A stretch of 64,000 nt of DNA from Spirodela intermedia. Its lineage: Eukaryota > Streptophyta > Magnoliopsida > Alismatales > Araceae. A program made the position numbers and the translations under genes. Positions 35,001 through 47,081 of the stretch are shown here, in pieces (within the stretch, counting starts at the first letter, position 1; each line of letters begins with the position of its first letter). The stretch is taken from the NCBI GenBank assembly GCA_902729315.2, contig LR746268.1, forward strand, positions 4,705,501 to 4,769,500, written 5' to 3'. The notes under the pieces are model-generated. The model did no database searches. It was not told the DNA's origin and worked only from the letters and a program-made list of their open reading frames with translations.

Positions 35001-38000
35001 TAAAGTAAAGCATGGATAGACCTTGACAATAAAAATACCAAACTTGGTTGAATCAACAAAAAATGAGAAAAAAAAATCGCCATCTCAGTCATTCTCAAGG
35101 TGGATAGGCCACCCCTAGGAACAATACAGCATACAGAAAATGTGGGACCGAAGACCGAAACACTGCTTTAGAGTCAATGCTTCTACAACCTTCCTGTTCT
35201 TTATTGGTACACAGAGAATGAATGGTAACTTACCATAAAATAAAGGATAAAAGGTGAGTAATAAAAATGAGCGTTCCATAGAAAAATAAAATGATATGGG
35301 CATTCAATAGCAACCCTTTATAAAACAGAAAGCACTAATTTCATAAATATCCTACAATTGAAATATGCAAGTTATCCCATAGTACTTAAAGCCAGAGATA
35401 CAATGTAAAGTCAAACCTTAGCTCTTGTGCTTTTATCTTAGCTTCCTCTGGTGTCAAGGATCGTTTGGCAACCTCAGCATTAGTTTTTGCAGGTACCTAA
35501 AGGATATAAGCTGCTTAGACACTATAAACTAGGGAACTAAAGAATCAAATTTTAATCTTGTACAAAAGAGCGGGAGCCTAGAAACATTGACATAGTCATG
35601 CCCATATCAAGCTTCCAAGAAGATTCCCAGTTAATAGAAAACGCTATTATTATTTTCAAGATATGTTGACAGAATTATTTCATGGTCAGGCAACATGTTC
35701 ATCCTAAATGATGTGGCGGATGAAATATGGAAAGAGTCAAAAGTCTGAACCTTGGTTTCCTTTTCCTCTAAAAGGATTTGCAAACTTCATCATGATGGAC
35801 AGCCAAGGTTTTTAGTTGAAATATTGCATGACCTAGTTCATACAGTCTAGAGGATCTAATAAATATTAGGAAATACCCTGAAACTGTGTTTCTTTCTGCT
35901 CTAAAGGGGTTGGCATGACACAAACATGGAAGCAGTCGATCCCATTGGGCCGGAACGGACAGAAGGTAAGATTGGCAAGTTCTTGATGAACCGGAGTAGA
36001 AAAAACAAGAGGAAGGTATATTCCATGAGGGAGGTACGAGTGGTCCAGAAGAAAATCCAACACAGGAATGATGATCAAATGATGGAGAAAAAAGATTATT
36101 AAATCTAACCTGGATTTCATTCAAGAAGAAACGAAACATTATGCTTGGAGCTTAACAATAAGATGGAGAATTTAAGCAATAATTGTAAGGTGTGGACCAC
36201 CGGATTAGGCAGGTATGGAAAGAATAACACAATTGTGTCAATTCTCCAAGGTCAAAAACGAAATTATAGATGAGAAGCTGAAATGGGCCTTTCTGGGCAA
36301 CAGATTACAAGAGGTATTTATTTTCTGGTTCAAATGAGGGGCAAACAGAATTCCTAAAGTAGAAGTTAAGCGAACCTATAACTGATAATATCCTGATGAC
36401 GATAACCAAAAGTTACCGGTACATTATAACTGAATTAAAATATAAGTACTTGTATTTTTGAAAGAGCTGAGTGTCAAACAATGAAAACCAAACAGCACAA
36501 CTTGTAAGCAGATATGACTCAATTGATACCATCAATGAAAAAAAAAAGGGAGAGAAAGTTACCAAAGGCATCTCGTCAATATCTTCATCATTCTCATGAT
36601 CAGCAACCCAAGTTAATGGCAGATTCAAGACTGGCATTACCTAAACAAGAAAACAAATAAAATATTGCCTTAGAACTGATTGAGTGGCAAAATTTTCCGC
36701 AGAAACAATGCTTCAAGTGGATCACACTGTCAATGATTTATCTTTAGTCCAGATGACAGAAAAAATCTGAGGATCCATCAGTTAGACGTGAGAAGAAGAA
36801 ACCATTTTTCGACTGCTAGCACTGTCCCTACATTGTATAATCAGTAATAAAGTACTGACAATCAGACCAGTTTTAAACAGAAATATATCGGATAAAATTT
36901 AATGTTTCCCCGAATATACCCTAGTTTGATTTTAGCATTCTTATATACATTCAATTGCTACAACCTTCCTAAATCAAACAAAGGACAGCCAGGTTTAACT
37001 GATCTCCATTTAAATCAGGACTCGTCAAAAGCCCAAGCCCAGATTCTACGAGTTAGATGCAGAGGGTAAACCCAAAATACAATGAACTAACTACACCATG
37101 CATAGCCTTTTCTAATCATTGCTAACACAACAAGAAAATCAGATCTTCATTCCAAGCCTTTAGAAGAAATGAACTATCGGCAAAAACAGTAAAGTCTAAT
37201 GCCTACACCTCTGCATATATTAATTTTACAGACGTACTTGATTTTGCTCGTATAGTCATACAAGATAAAAATAGATCCTGCGAAGTAGAATCAACTATAG
37301 TTTTAAGAGCCTACCTTCATTGGTATCAAATATAAGTTAGGCGTTTATATTCTAACCCTCATTAAAAAAAAAATCTTTCTCAAGACCAGTTTAAATTTAG
37401 AGATCTAGGAACCATTGTAATCCCATCAATCTTTGGAGGCAATAACTCACCAGAGAAATGAAGAGCTCGTGTAGCACGAGCAGTTGGAAAGCCCATGGAC
37501 TCTAGCTCCTCGAGTAGTTTCTTGTCAATCTCTGGAACAACCATCTCTGAAAAGAAATGAAGCACAAAGAGTCAACCAACCGAGATCCAGGATATGATTC
37601 AAACAATGGTACTGACGCATCATATTTCAAAATAATAAATCATGCAACAGACAAGGATTCTTCCGTTTTATTTTTCTAAATTGAAAAGAAAGTTCATAAA
37701 AATTATACTCTTTCAGTCAATTCAGCTGAAATTCAACATATTTTCAAAACATAAAAATATTTTATTGAGGGGGAAAAATGACATCCGTGTAATATTTCTC
37801 TAAACAGACGATCAGCTATTTCATAAAGAGCATCCATCAATGCCACATCAATACTAGTGGAGTTATATTTTTTTTATTTATGAAGTGAAACCCTTCAGTG
37901 ATATCGGCTAACATTAAATTTTTTCGTTGATTTTAAATTTGTCTCCAGATACATCATCAAAAGCATTCTATACTTAATCCCAAAACCTTATGCTTTACTT

Positions 38001-38853
38001 CTCTCATACCATGCATTACAATTTTATCCGTTTCCCAGTGATTTATTCAACAGACTGACGTTAAGATTATGTTTCACTTCATTACTAGAGCCACTTGCTC
38101 TCCTCTCCTGTGACTCTACAAGCCTTGACTTCTTTTATCGACAAGAATAATATACATGATATGATAGAAACTGAAACGTTAATCATTGGAAGTAAAGTAA
38201 AGGGTCAATAGAAAAGCATGGAATAACACCAAAAGTAGAAGACGAGGATTAGAAGGGAAAATCTATAAAGTTCAGTTGAGAGTATCGGCAAAAAACATTT
38301 ACCTAGTTCTTCATATCATAATTCAAATACTCGGATAGATTTCTGAACAAAATTTAAGGATTTACCTTCCGAATTTCTGCTCTCCGAGGCAGTGCTCTCC
38401 TCCTGAGGGCCATCGACTTTAGCCTGATGCGTTCAATTCAAGGGACTTTGCCTCCTCCATCGTTTTGTCCACGAAATCAGAATGCCCGGTCCTTTTCGTA
38501 TGCAGATCGCTCTCCTTCGACACAAGAAATAGAAAACAATGAACCAGGGACAGAAAATTATCCCCGACTTCCTTACCCAGACAACATGGGATTAACTAAA
38601 TTCACCCCGAGGCCGATCTGTGGGGGGCAAGAACTAAATGGACGCCGACGCTGTCGGAGAGAGAGAGATTAAAGATTTCACATACGATCTTTGTTCGGCA
38701 GGGCTTGCCGCACACGGTGCAGACGAGATTGAGCACGGCCTCGGTGGACTCGGAGAAGTTGGTGTGCAGCGTGAGCTCGGCGTGCTCCTGGGCCTCCTCG
38801 ACGCTCTTCAAGTGGGCCCCGCAGTCACCACATCTCAGTGACAGCCCCGCCAT
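30814..38853 (-). CDS. UBA and PUB domain protein with C2H2-like finger (frame broken twice)
   Basis: This matches a plant family typified by Arabidopsis AT1G04850. Twelve exons: 38686-38853, 38366-38514, 37451-37546, 36563-36640, 35417-35496, 34572-34632, 33115-33182, 32913-32994, 31772-31855, 31610-31687, 31071-31190 and 30814-30990. Domains in order: paired Cys/His motifs ([22 protein letters not shown] with [11 protein letters not shown]), a UBA domain ([26 protein letters not shown]), a charged coiled-coil region, and a C-terminal PUB domain ending FFGVL. UBA binds ubiquitin; PUB domains bind the tail of p97/CDC48, so a role in ubiquitin-dependent protein handling is likely. Two single-base insertions break the frame: one G near 38423 in exon 2 and one base near 36610 in exon 4, inside the UBA domain. 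Without them the phases close at 412 residues, the family length. As written, translation stops in exon 2. Assembly error and true allele decay are both possible. Confidence 0.85.
32004..32039. repeat. (CT)n microsatellite in UBA/PUB intron
   Basis: A run of about 18 CT units (GA on the gene's strand) in the intron between exons 32913-32994 and 31772-31855. Confidence 0.9.
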
Positions 38854-39729
38854 TGCAGGATGTGGAGAATAATTTCCTCGCAGGTCCACCGGGAAGGTAG
38901 ATGAAGAAGAACGCAAATTCAGTCTTAACGACTCCTCACTCCTCTTTCTTCGCAAGGGTAGGAGTAAGATTTCGGGTCTAGCGCGGACCCGACTTCGCAT
39001 TTGAACCCGCCCGTTATGAACTGTCGAACCACGTTTTACAGCTCATTGATTTCTGCCAATATCGTTTTATTCTAATTATTGAATAGCAAAGTAATGAGTT
39101 TATGGGCCACAGCAAACAGCTTCCGGATTTTTTAGATGAATTTCATAAATAATTCGCATCCTATTCATTATTTCAACACTTTTTTATAAACCTAACTTTA
39201 TAGGTTTTTTATTTTGATTAGTGTAAATTTATTTAAATAAAAATAATCAAGTGATGAAATAATGAGCCGGATCTAACAATTTTCCAGCTCTTTGATGCAT
39301 ATCGGGAAAAAAAACTCTGTACACTAATAATTATGAAACTATTTTTCAACGATCAGGATTTACTGGTATTTGAATTTTTGTTCTATACCTTATTTTAATA
39401 AATGATTGGGAAAATAATTTGTTATGGGCCGAATGTTACAATTTCCGGTCTTTTTAATCAAATTGATAAAATAATTAGTAAACTATTAACGATTAAGTCC
39501 TTCTACTCATTTTCTGTTAATACATTTAATTTAAAATAATGCCATAATATGAAACTAGGAAGGTCTTGTCAAAACAGAAACAACCCCGCCCCCCCCTCCC
39601 CCCAGCCTTCGACTTCAGAAACTTCCGGAAACTAAAACAGATGTTCTTTCTGTCTCTCTCTCAACTCTTCAAGGCGAGCTCTCTTGCAAATCATTACTCT
39701 CTTTCTCTCTCTCTCTCACACACACACAG
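38854..39729. other. Divergent promoter region (UBA/PUB and small unknown gene)
   Basis: 876 bases separate the two start codons. The centre (39050-39560) is AT-rich and empty. A CT-rich plus CA-rich leader lies immediately before 39730. Confidence 0.5.
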
Positions 39730-40383
39730 ATGATGCTCTGCAAAGGACGCAGCGGGACGACGGTTCAGTTGCTGGTGCTACCTTCGCCCGCCGCAACGGC
39801 TGCCAGAGGCGGCGGCACCGCCGCAGCAACCGGCGTCGGAGGTGGCGAGCTCGTCTGCCTGCAGCTCGAGGAGGGATGGGAGGAGAGGGCGGTCGACCTG
39901 GGGACCATCGGAAAGGCGCTGGCACTGGAGCCCCTCTCCATCAGGCTTAACGGCTACATGCTGGGAGCCACAGCCCCAGACTTCGTCGCAATCTCCGTCA
40001 CTTGGGGCTCCCTCCTCTCTCACTTCTCCGCTCGCCGTTTGCCCACCGGCTGCCCCGCCGCCGGCGTGCCCATCGTCGTGCAGGGACGGCCGGCTTCCAT
40101 TTCTGCCGCCGGCGGCAAAAGGAAGGCGGCACCCAACAACGAGAGGCCCATGAAGAGGGAGAAAATCTGCATAAAGATGACGGTGACTTTAGATGACGAC
40201 GATGGTCCAGCCAAGGAAAGGAAAAGCGTGGCTGGTTCAGGTGGATTGGTGACCTCAAACGGCGTGTCCTCCTCCCTCGCTTCTCGAGGCGTCGCGTCGA
40301 ACTGCCTCGCGAGGCATCGGACGAAGCGCTCCAGAGAAGGCGACCTGGTCATGGCGGCGCTCCCTTGTAAGAGGGCCGCGTGA
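39730..40383 (+). CDS. Small intronless plant protein of unknown function, basic C-terminal half
   Basis: One open frame of 217 codons starts directly after a CT/CA-rich leader ending in ACACAG; the second codon is also ATG. The N-terminal half carries an ordered-looking block (ELVCLQLEEGWEERAVDLG, RLNGYMLGATAPDF, SVTWGSLLSHFSARRLPTG). I have a loose recollection of similar uncharacterised plant proteins with the same order (SVTW.SLLSFFSA.GLPTG), but cannot name a function. The second half is rich in Lys/Arg (GGKRKAAPNNERPMKREK, RHRTKRSREG, CKRAA), compatible with nuclear targeting. No signal peptide or membrane span is seen. High GC and clear domain conservation argue that it is a real gene and not a chance frame. 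Confidence 0.7.
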   Translation: MMLCKGRSGTTVQLLVLPSPAATAARGGGTAAATGVGGGELVCLQLEEGWEERAVDLGTIGKALALEPLSIRLNGYMLGATAPDFVAISVTWGSLLSHFSARRLPTGCPAAGVPIVVQGRPASISAAGGKRKAAPNNERPMKREKICIKMTVTLDDDDGPAKERKSVAGSGGLVTSNGVSSSLASRGVASNCLARHRTKRSREGDLVMAALPCKRAA

Positions 40384-40460
40384 GAGAGTTTGAGTGCTTT
40401 CCTCTCCCTTCCGAGTACTATCTAGACTTTCCAAATGTCTACCTAATTTCAAAAGCTACC

Positions 40461-40491
<31 letters not shown>

Positions 40492-42374
40492 TTCGCTTCA
40501 TATATGTACAGTACGTGGAAGGGCTTTGGAAGAGAGGAAATGGGTTTCTGAAATGGTAGCCGGGCAGATAGAAGCTCGGCCATGGGGAATCTGCGATCTT
40601 GAACCCATGGGAAGAAGTAATTTCTTCCTAGGACTATGAAATAAGAACCATCAAGAGGAACAATGAAGCAACCGTGATCATGCCTCATAGATGCAGAATG
40701 CGAATAAAAGGAAGGGAAAAATGAGACAAAGAGAAAATCAGTGTCCATGAAACTGCGGAATCCAGTAAGGCTTGCTCCAGATAGATGACTTGCTCTGGAT
40801 GATGTCGTAACAGCAAACATGACTGTTTTATCGTAGCTGCTTTAAACATAGGTAGAAAGTGATCTCACAATTCATTAGTAACATGCATGTGTGTTAAATC
40901 AATCAAGCATGCTCTAATTAGAGATTGTGGATTATAATTTCTGAAAAAGAAATTGTGTTGTGCTCAAAATTTATCTGAAATTTCACCACTGTTGTGTTGT
41001 GGATCCACCAAATAGCTTATACAGAACTTACTGGCCAGGTCAATTTAAAATATCTTGAACAGGAGATTGTTCGTGATTAACTATCAAGGGTATTTAATTT
41101 AAGACAACTGTTCCGTCGGAGTAAACATTTGTCACAGATTAAGTTCCATTAAATTAAAAGCTTCTGAACAAAGTTTCATCAATTTAACATTTTTAGCCCA
41201 GTTCTTTGCATGCCAACGAGGAGAGTTTTCATGTAAATACAATGTCTCTGTACTGGATTCTACAGATTAATAACAAAGTCAGTTCACTTATCAGTGACTT
41301 ATAAACGCTAGAGCTACTTCAGCTCAACAAATGGAATCAGGTCATCTACCAGTCATAAAGACTAAAGTTACTTCATCTCGACACTACAATGATCAAAAAT
41401 CGCTCAACCAAACAACATAGGAAGCGCGTCACACTCGAACAATTTCAATTGACGCTTGAAAACGCCTTTGTAGTGTTTAGTCATTCACTAATTGAGCTTA
41501 AATCTAGACAATGATCATTACCTGCTTTCAAAAAGAATGAAAAAAGAATTATACTATACAGCAGATGAAAGTTCAGCGCTGACGAAAACTCCGGCGACAG
41601 GACTCACCAGTCCAAAAACTGCAATACTCCGGTCGCAACGAAGTGTAAAAAAAATGCACATAACTAACCTCCTCGCACCTTTCCTACGACTTATGCGCGC
41701 CCTTGATTGACCGCAAAAGCTCCGCCTCTTCTTCAAAAAGACGCTACGCAATCCGCATGCATCTATCTTCCGGAATATAACACCAGGAAGCACCCGGAGT
41801 TATACATTAAGTCGCAGAAAACGTAAACAGTTCCCTGCCGGCGCCTCGAAGCCCCAGATCTAGGGTTCATTCGCGGGGATGGAGAGCCGAGGAATGGCGG
41901 GAGACGGAGAAACGGGAGACAGAGTGGTGGAAGAAGAGCGGAAGGCTCGGAGATCCTAACGGGGCCGTTAATCGGATCAACTCTTTGATGGGTCCTCCGC
42001 TCCCGATAAGAAAACAATGCCTCGCCTGCAGGGTTTCCTTATCGGATCCCGACGCTTCTCAGAAGAAATAGCGGGGCTTCGAAAGATGGTTCTGTAATCA
42101 GACGGTTCTGATGCGGCCATCGGCAGAAAACCTGTGATGGACGTTCTCACAGTGCATTTATTGCAAATAAACTACATATATAAATTTAATTGCTGATAAA
42201 TCCACATACTGAATACATGCATTACTCCGATTTCCCTTCCCCTCGATCTTCATCGGAGGCGAGAGCAGATTGTAGTGTCGAATCTGCGGAGCCCTAGAAC
42301 AGGAGGTGGAGGAGGAATTTTCGTGATCATTTCATGCCGGCGATGGTAGGGCGCGTCTGAGTGACTACGGAGGG
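40384..42374. other. Intergenic region
   Basis: A (CT)n tract at 40460-40491 lies in the likely 3' end of the small gene. 40650-41800 is AT-rich with no coding signal. 41850-42374 is GC-richer and should hold the promoter and leader of the TBC gene. Short open frames on the minus strand at 41554-42017 look like no known protein. Confidence 0.5.
40460..40491. repeat. (CT)n microsatellite
   Basis: A CT run with one interruption, about 80 bases after the stop codon of the small intronless gene, probably in its 3' untranslated region. Confidence 0.85.
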
Positions 42375-45300
42375 ATGGGGAAGAAAGGAGTGCCGGAGTG
42401 GTTGAACAGTTCCCTGTGGTCCTCCGGTCCTTCCTCCACCAGTGTCACCGGTGATCAGCACATCGCCCGGTACGCTGCCAAACCTTCACCGGAGATTCCA
42501 AAACCCGAGGCGCCTGCACGCCTAGCGCCGCCTCCTCTTCCCGTAATCCCGTCGACGCCGCCGGTGCCTCCCCCTCGTTTGGAGCCACCCGCGGAGGTGC
42601 CCAGGTCAGAGATTAGGGATGTTGGATCTGAACCCAGCCCTTCCCGTTTCTCGCAGGAGGACGTTTCGCGTCAATCCCAGCTCTTGGCGGAGGTGGTGGA
42701 AATTTTTTAGCCCATTGCTTTTTGTGATTTATTCCTCTCAGCGATAGTTAAGAATTTAATTGTGCGTATTATTTTCTTAACAGCTTTCGAAGAAGGTCGT
42801 GAATCTTGTGGAGCTTCGAAGATTAGCAACACAAGGAATACCGGATGGTGCTGGAATACGTCCCACTGTGTGGAAGGTACCAGTCTCCTTTTTCTGGATT
42901 ATTTGACCCTACTTGAAAGCTATTAGAGTGGGAATTCTTCAAACTTTTGCCTCAAGTGAGATCATTTTATTCGAAATTGGGAAATGAAACGGCAATTCAG
43001 CAGAGTTTCCTTGACTTTAGAACTTCAAGCACTTGTAGTTATGATAATGGAGGGTTGCATCCCATCCATAGGGTCTCGCTTGTCACTTTTAGTTGATGCC
43101 TCATCTTAATATGATTGAATTACTCGGGATTATTTTTTTAACTTTTTACTTTTCATCTGATGATATTTTTAGGCTTATTCGCATTTGGTAAATAACCAAC
43201 ATTTTTATTTTTATTTTTCACCATGATTGGTTGAAAATATGCTATCAGAAATAGTATTCCCCATACTGACAAAATGCCATTGTTACGAGAGATAAACACA
43301 AAAAATTATATTTGGAAGATAAATTCTTTTTGGTAGGCTAAGAATTGTAGATTTAACATGGGATTTTATCCTACAGCTTCTTTTGGGATATTTGCCCAAT
43401 GATCGGGGATTGTGGGCATCTGAATTGGCCAAGAAGAGGTCTCAATACAAGGCTTTTAAAGATGAGCTTTTGGTTAATCCTGTAAGTCATCCAAGTGCTT
43501 TGGTAACTCTAGGTCATTTCACCTTAGAATATGTGCTAATTAATCGCTTTAAATTGATTTTCTTACTGAATTATTTTAAATTTATTTGTCGACGTTATTT
43601 TTTTGTTATATATCCGAACTCTTTTGGGGATTCTGTATATATCGTTAGTAGTCAGAAGTTACGTGGAGGATGGATGAATCTGCTGGCCTTATTGCGACGG
43701 AAGTGGCTTTCAGGTAAGTCCAAGCACCCTTTAGCCTAGTGTGTGGAACCAGTTTTTTCAGGTAATATTTAAGAAGTATTTATTACAGTCTATGATGTGA
43801 AGAAATCTGCACAGTCTTTTACGTTTAATATTGTTTTTTAGAATGTAACTCGTGCTCTTTCATGAGTGGTAGTTTCCCAAATATACGGATCTGAAATTTA
43901 AACGAAAAGCCAATGCTTTTCCATGAAAATTAGATTAGAATATGCACTTTGACAACGTATGTCGTTGAAAATTAGACCTCAATTTGCAGTTCCATAAGAC
44001 CATTTGATGATCAGTAATGAAGGTTAGGTCCTGAGAGAGTTTGTTAGCTGAGGAAGTTCGAATGTCATGTGTATGCTATGTATCCAGTATTGTTCTGTAG
44101 ATTGTGTAATCATGAACCACCGCTACCAGTTATTTTCGTTCTGTATGCCTTCAAGAGTATGAAGCCAATTCCTGCATGGTTCAGGGTCTGGGAAGAGACG
44201 CATGTCTCTGAACTACCAAACATTTAAGACTTGAATTTCGATTCAAAAGTAGCAGTTCCTGGTTACATGTCTGTGAACGTCTATTTAATTTTTAGACTCG
44301 CGTACATAATGTTTTCCTTATTCACTGTCAGGATTCAGAGATCATTGAGCAGATTGATCGAGATGTCAAGCGCACGCATCCAGATATGCATTTTTTTTCC
44401 GGGGATTCTTCCTTTGCAAAGTCTAATCAAGTAAGAATTTATCATTCTCAGGCGATAGTGGCGCTAAGATGAGCTTGCCATTTCATTAGCTGTAGTGCTC
44501 ACTCCAAATGTTTTTTTTATATTATAGGAGGCTGTAAGGCGAATCCTCATTATCTTTGCAAAACTAAATCCAGGCATTAGATACGTACAGGGAATGAATG
44601 AAGTTTTGGCACCTTTGTTCTATGTATTCAGGAATGACCCGGACGAGGATAATGCCGTGAGTAAAGATTAGCAGTTTATTTTCTGTTTTGGTTGATGTCT
44701 TCCGTGAACTGTGGTTTAATCCTGGGAAATTGTAGAATATTGTTATTTTTCCATGAGCGCTGATGGTTGAAAACGTAGAGCATTTTTTCAATCAAAAAAA
44801 TTATAGTCAACGAGAATTAAATGGGTATGTTTTCTACTTGAGAGTAGACTTGCATATTTGTATGCCATAAAAATTTATTTCTTTTGTACGTTCCTGCATA
44901 GTGGAATTTGATGGTTTAGGCATTATTCACCACTAGTCTACAAGTGAAGGAGATTAAGATTATACCCAGGAAACCAGTGACAAATAGTGAGGTTATTCTT
45001 ATTTCTCTCAGGAGTTGAATGTATGAATCCACTATCTTAACGTTGAAAAATCTAATATCTGTCTTATACTAGTTAAAAGAAATCGTCGAAATTTCTTATT
45101 GTGTCAATTAGTTGGACCCATCCATGATTTTGCACTCATCCTCGGATATGGAGTGAATAATAGGGAAACATTTTCCAATATGGCTAAACGGCAATGATGA
45201 AAATGAAAGAGAAATCCTTCTTTTACAATGTCCCTTTGCTTTTCGATGATCTGTAATTGAGGCCTGTCATCTTCATGCTTCGTTTAATCCCCCAGTTAAT

Positions 45301-46523
45301 CAAAGGCCATATTCTTCCGCTTATTGTCTTCTTCTTATCTTGTTGGTATATTTTGAGATATTTTCTTAAAATTTCGGCTTTTATGAAAAATTTGGGCAAT
45401 TCATTATTTTCGTGTGAAGAATGTTTGAATGTTATCTTTGAATCTCGCTAACTTGTTGGCGCACATCATTTAGTTCCTCTTACCACTACTTCCAAGAATA
45501 TCAGGAAGAGCTGGATTTAATCCAATCGCCGGAATTCACTGTCCGCTGTCCAGATTGTCATGCTTTGCTAATTGTTTTCGGACAGTGAATATCAGTATTT
45601 GCATGCCATTTCCTTCATACCGGAGAAAACCTAAATCACTGAGGTTGATTAAAGACTTTTAGAACTTATATACAATGCGATCATTCTTCTCTTCTTTGCA
45701 GGCATCAGCTGAAGCAGACACCTTTTTTTGCTTTGTTGAGGTTTTGAGTGGGTTCAGAGACAACTTCTGCCAACAACTCGACAACAGTGTCGTGGGCATT
45801 CGCTCAACCATCACAAAGTTGTCGCAGCTTCTGAGGAAACACGATGAAGAGCTTTGGCGCCATCTGGAGGTCACAACAAAAGTAAGAACTCTGATGAGGC
45901 ACTCTCAACACCAGTCTTCTATTAATGGCTTTAACAGGATTCAAACCCATGTAGCCATTGTTTTCTTCCATCTTTGTGTCGCCTGTTCTTCATTTCCGTT
46001 GGATTTTTTAATACTATATACGAGATTATCTACATACCCATCAGCTATAATATATATGTATATACATGTTTTGTATTACCAAAAAATTCGGTTGTATTAC
46101 TTAAATCTCTGAGCATGATTATCTGTTCATATCCAGATCAACCCCCAGTTCTACGCATTCAGATGGATAACACTGCTGCTGACCCAAGAATTCAACTTTG
46201 CCGACTGCCTTCATATCTGGGACACGCTTCTGAGTGATCCCGAGGGTCCTCAGGTCCGTAGTATCCTGGCACCCCGTTTTTCAGCAATGCCCCAGAAATC
46301 TTGGGTTTTTTTTTTTTTTTTTTTGTTGAGATAATATGATAACATGATCTTGATGCAGGAGACCCTGCTTAGAGTTTGCTGCGCGATGCTGATTCTCCTC
46401 CGGCGGCGGCTCTTGGCGGGCGACTTCACATCGAATCTGAAGCTCCTCCAGAATTACCCGCCCCCCAACATCAGCCACCTCCTGTACGTCGCCAACAAGC
46501 TGCGAGGGACGCTGACCGGATGA
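42375..46523 (+). CDS. TBC-domain Rab GTPase-activating protein (TBC1D13-like)
   Basis: Exons: 42375-42692, 42784-42876, 43377-43481, 43652-43713, about 43740-43761, 44332-44430, 44528-44656, 45702-45881, 46137-46253 and 46359-46523, about 429 residues. The first exon is a Pro-rich, disordered leader (RLAPPPLPVIPSTPPVPPPR). The TBC domain starts at ELRRLATQGIPD.AGIRPTVWKLLLGYLP. It contains the arginine-finger motif IPDGAGIRPTVWK and the glutamine-finger motif RYVQGMNEVLAPLFYVF, so GAP activity is expected. Later blocks are AEADTFFCFVEVLSGFRDNF, LDNSVVGIRSTITKLSQLL and RWITLLLTQEFNF, ending near LLYVANKLRG. The family matches Arabidopsis AT4G13730. TBC proteins stimulate GTP hydrolysis by Rab GTPases and so control vesicle traffic. 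Between 43713 and 43740 the normal linker (HPLSxGK type) is damaged: see the finding on the 26-base gap. Confidence 0.88.
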
Positions 46524-47081
46524 GCCCCCCTCATTCGTTCTGCTTCCCCTTGACGTGTATGTAATCATTTCCTCAGAAAAAGTGTTCTTGAATGATTTTC
46601 TTTATTGCATGGATAGGAAACAGAAGGACTATTATATGGGCGTTTCCTTCAATTGTTTCCCCGCATGATTCCTTGTTCACCTTGTTGTTCTGTGCCTGAT
46701 ATCTGGTGTTAGCTCACGGTCAAAGAGTGGATAAAAATGGCGGTGCCAAACTGTTGACTTGAAGGTCAACGTTCTAAAGGTGTTTACTGTCTCCTTGCAC
46801 CGTACATTTTTTTTTTAGAAGATCTGGTTTTTTGGGATCGGGGGTCAACGTGAAACACGGCCGCGAGACTCTACGGAGTGGGGGAGCTGCTGTGGATTTG
46901 GGTTGACTATGAGGGACCACTGGCTGACGACGTGGCTAGGCGAGCCACCACGGGCACCACCATCTCCGCCTAGGTTTCATCGACGCTACCGACGCGTTGA
47001 CCTCTGCAGTGTAAATCCCGCCTTGTCTTTTTGCTGTAAAGTCCCCACTCGATAGGAGAATCTGGAGGTAGAAGTGGCGGG
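46524..47081. other. Intergenic region TBC gene-FATA
   Basis: The two genes are in the same direction, 558 bases apart. This region holds the TBC 3' end and the FATA promoter. No gene is seen; several TTGAC/GTCAA motifs (W-box core) occur at 46750-46920. Confidence 0.45.

Noticed and set aside
38424-38460. A mini-intron to explain the frame change in UBA/PUB exon 2
   Set aside because: The only GT-AG pair here removes 23 bases and does not restore the frame.
41554-42017. Two minus-strand open frames between the small gene and the TBC gene
   Set aside because: They are short, overlapping, of odd composition and without family resemblance or splice support.
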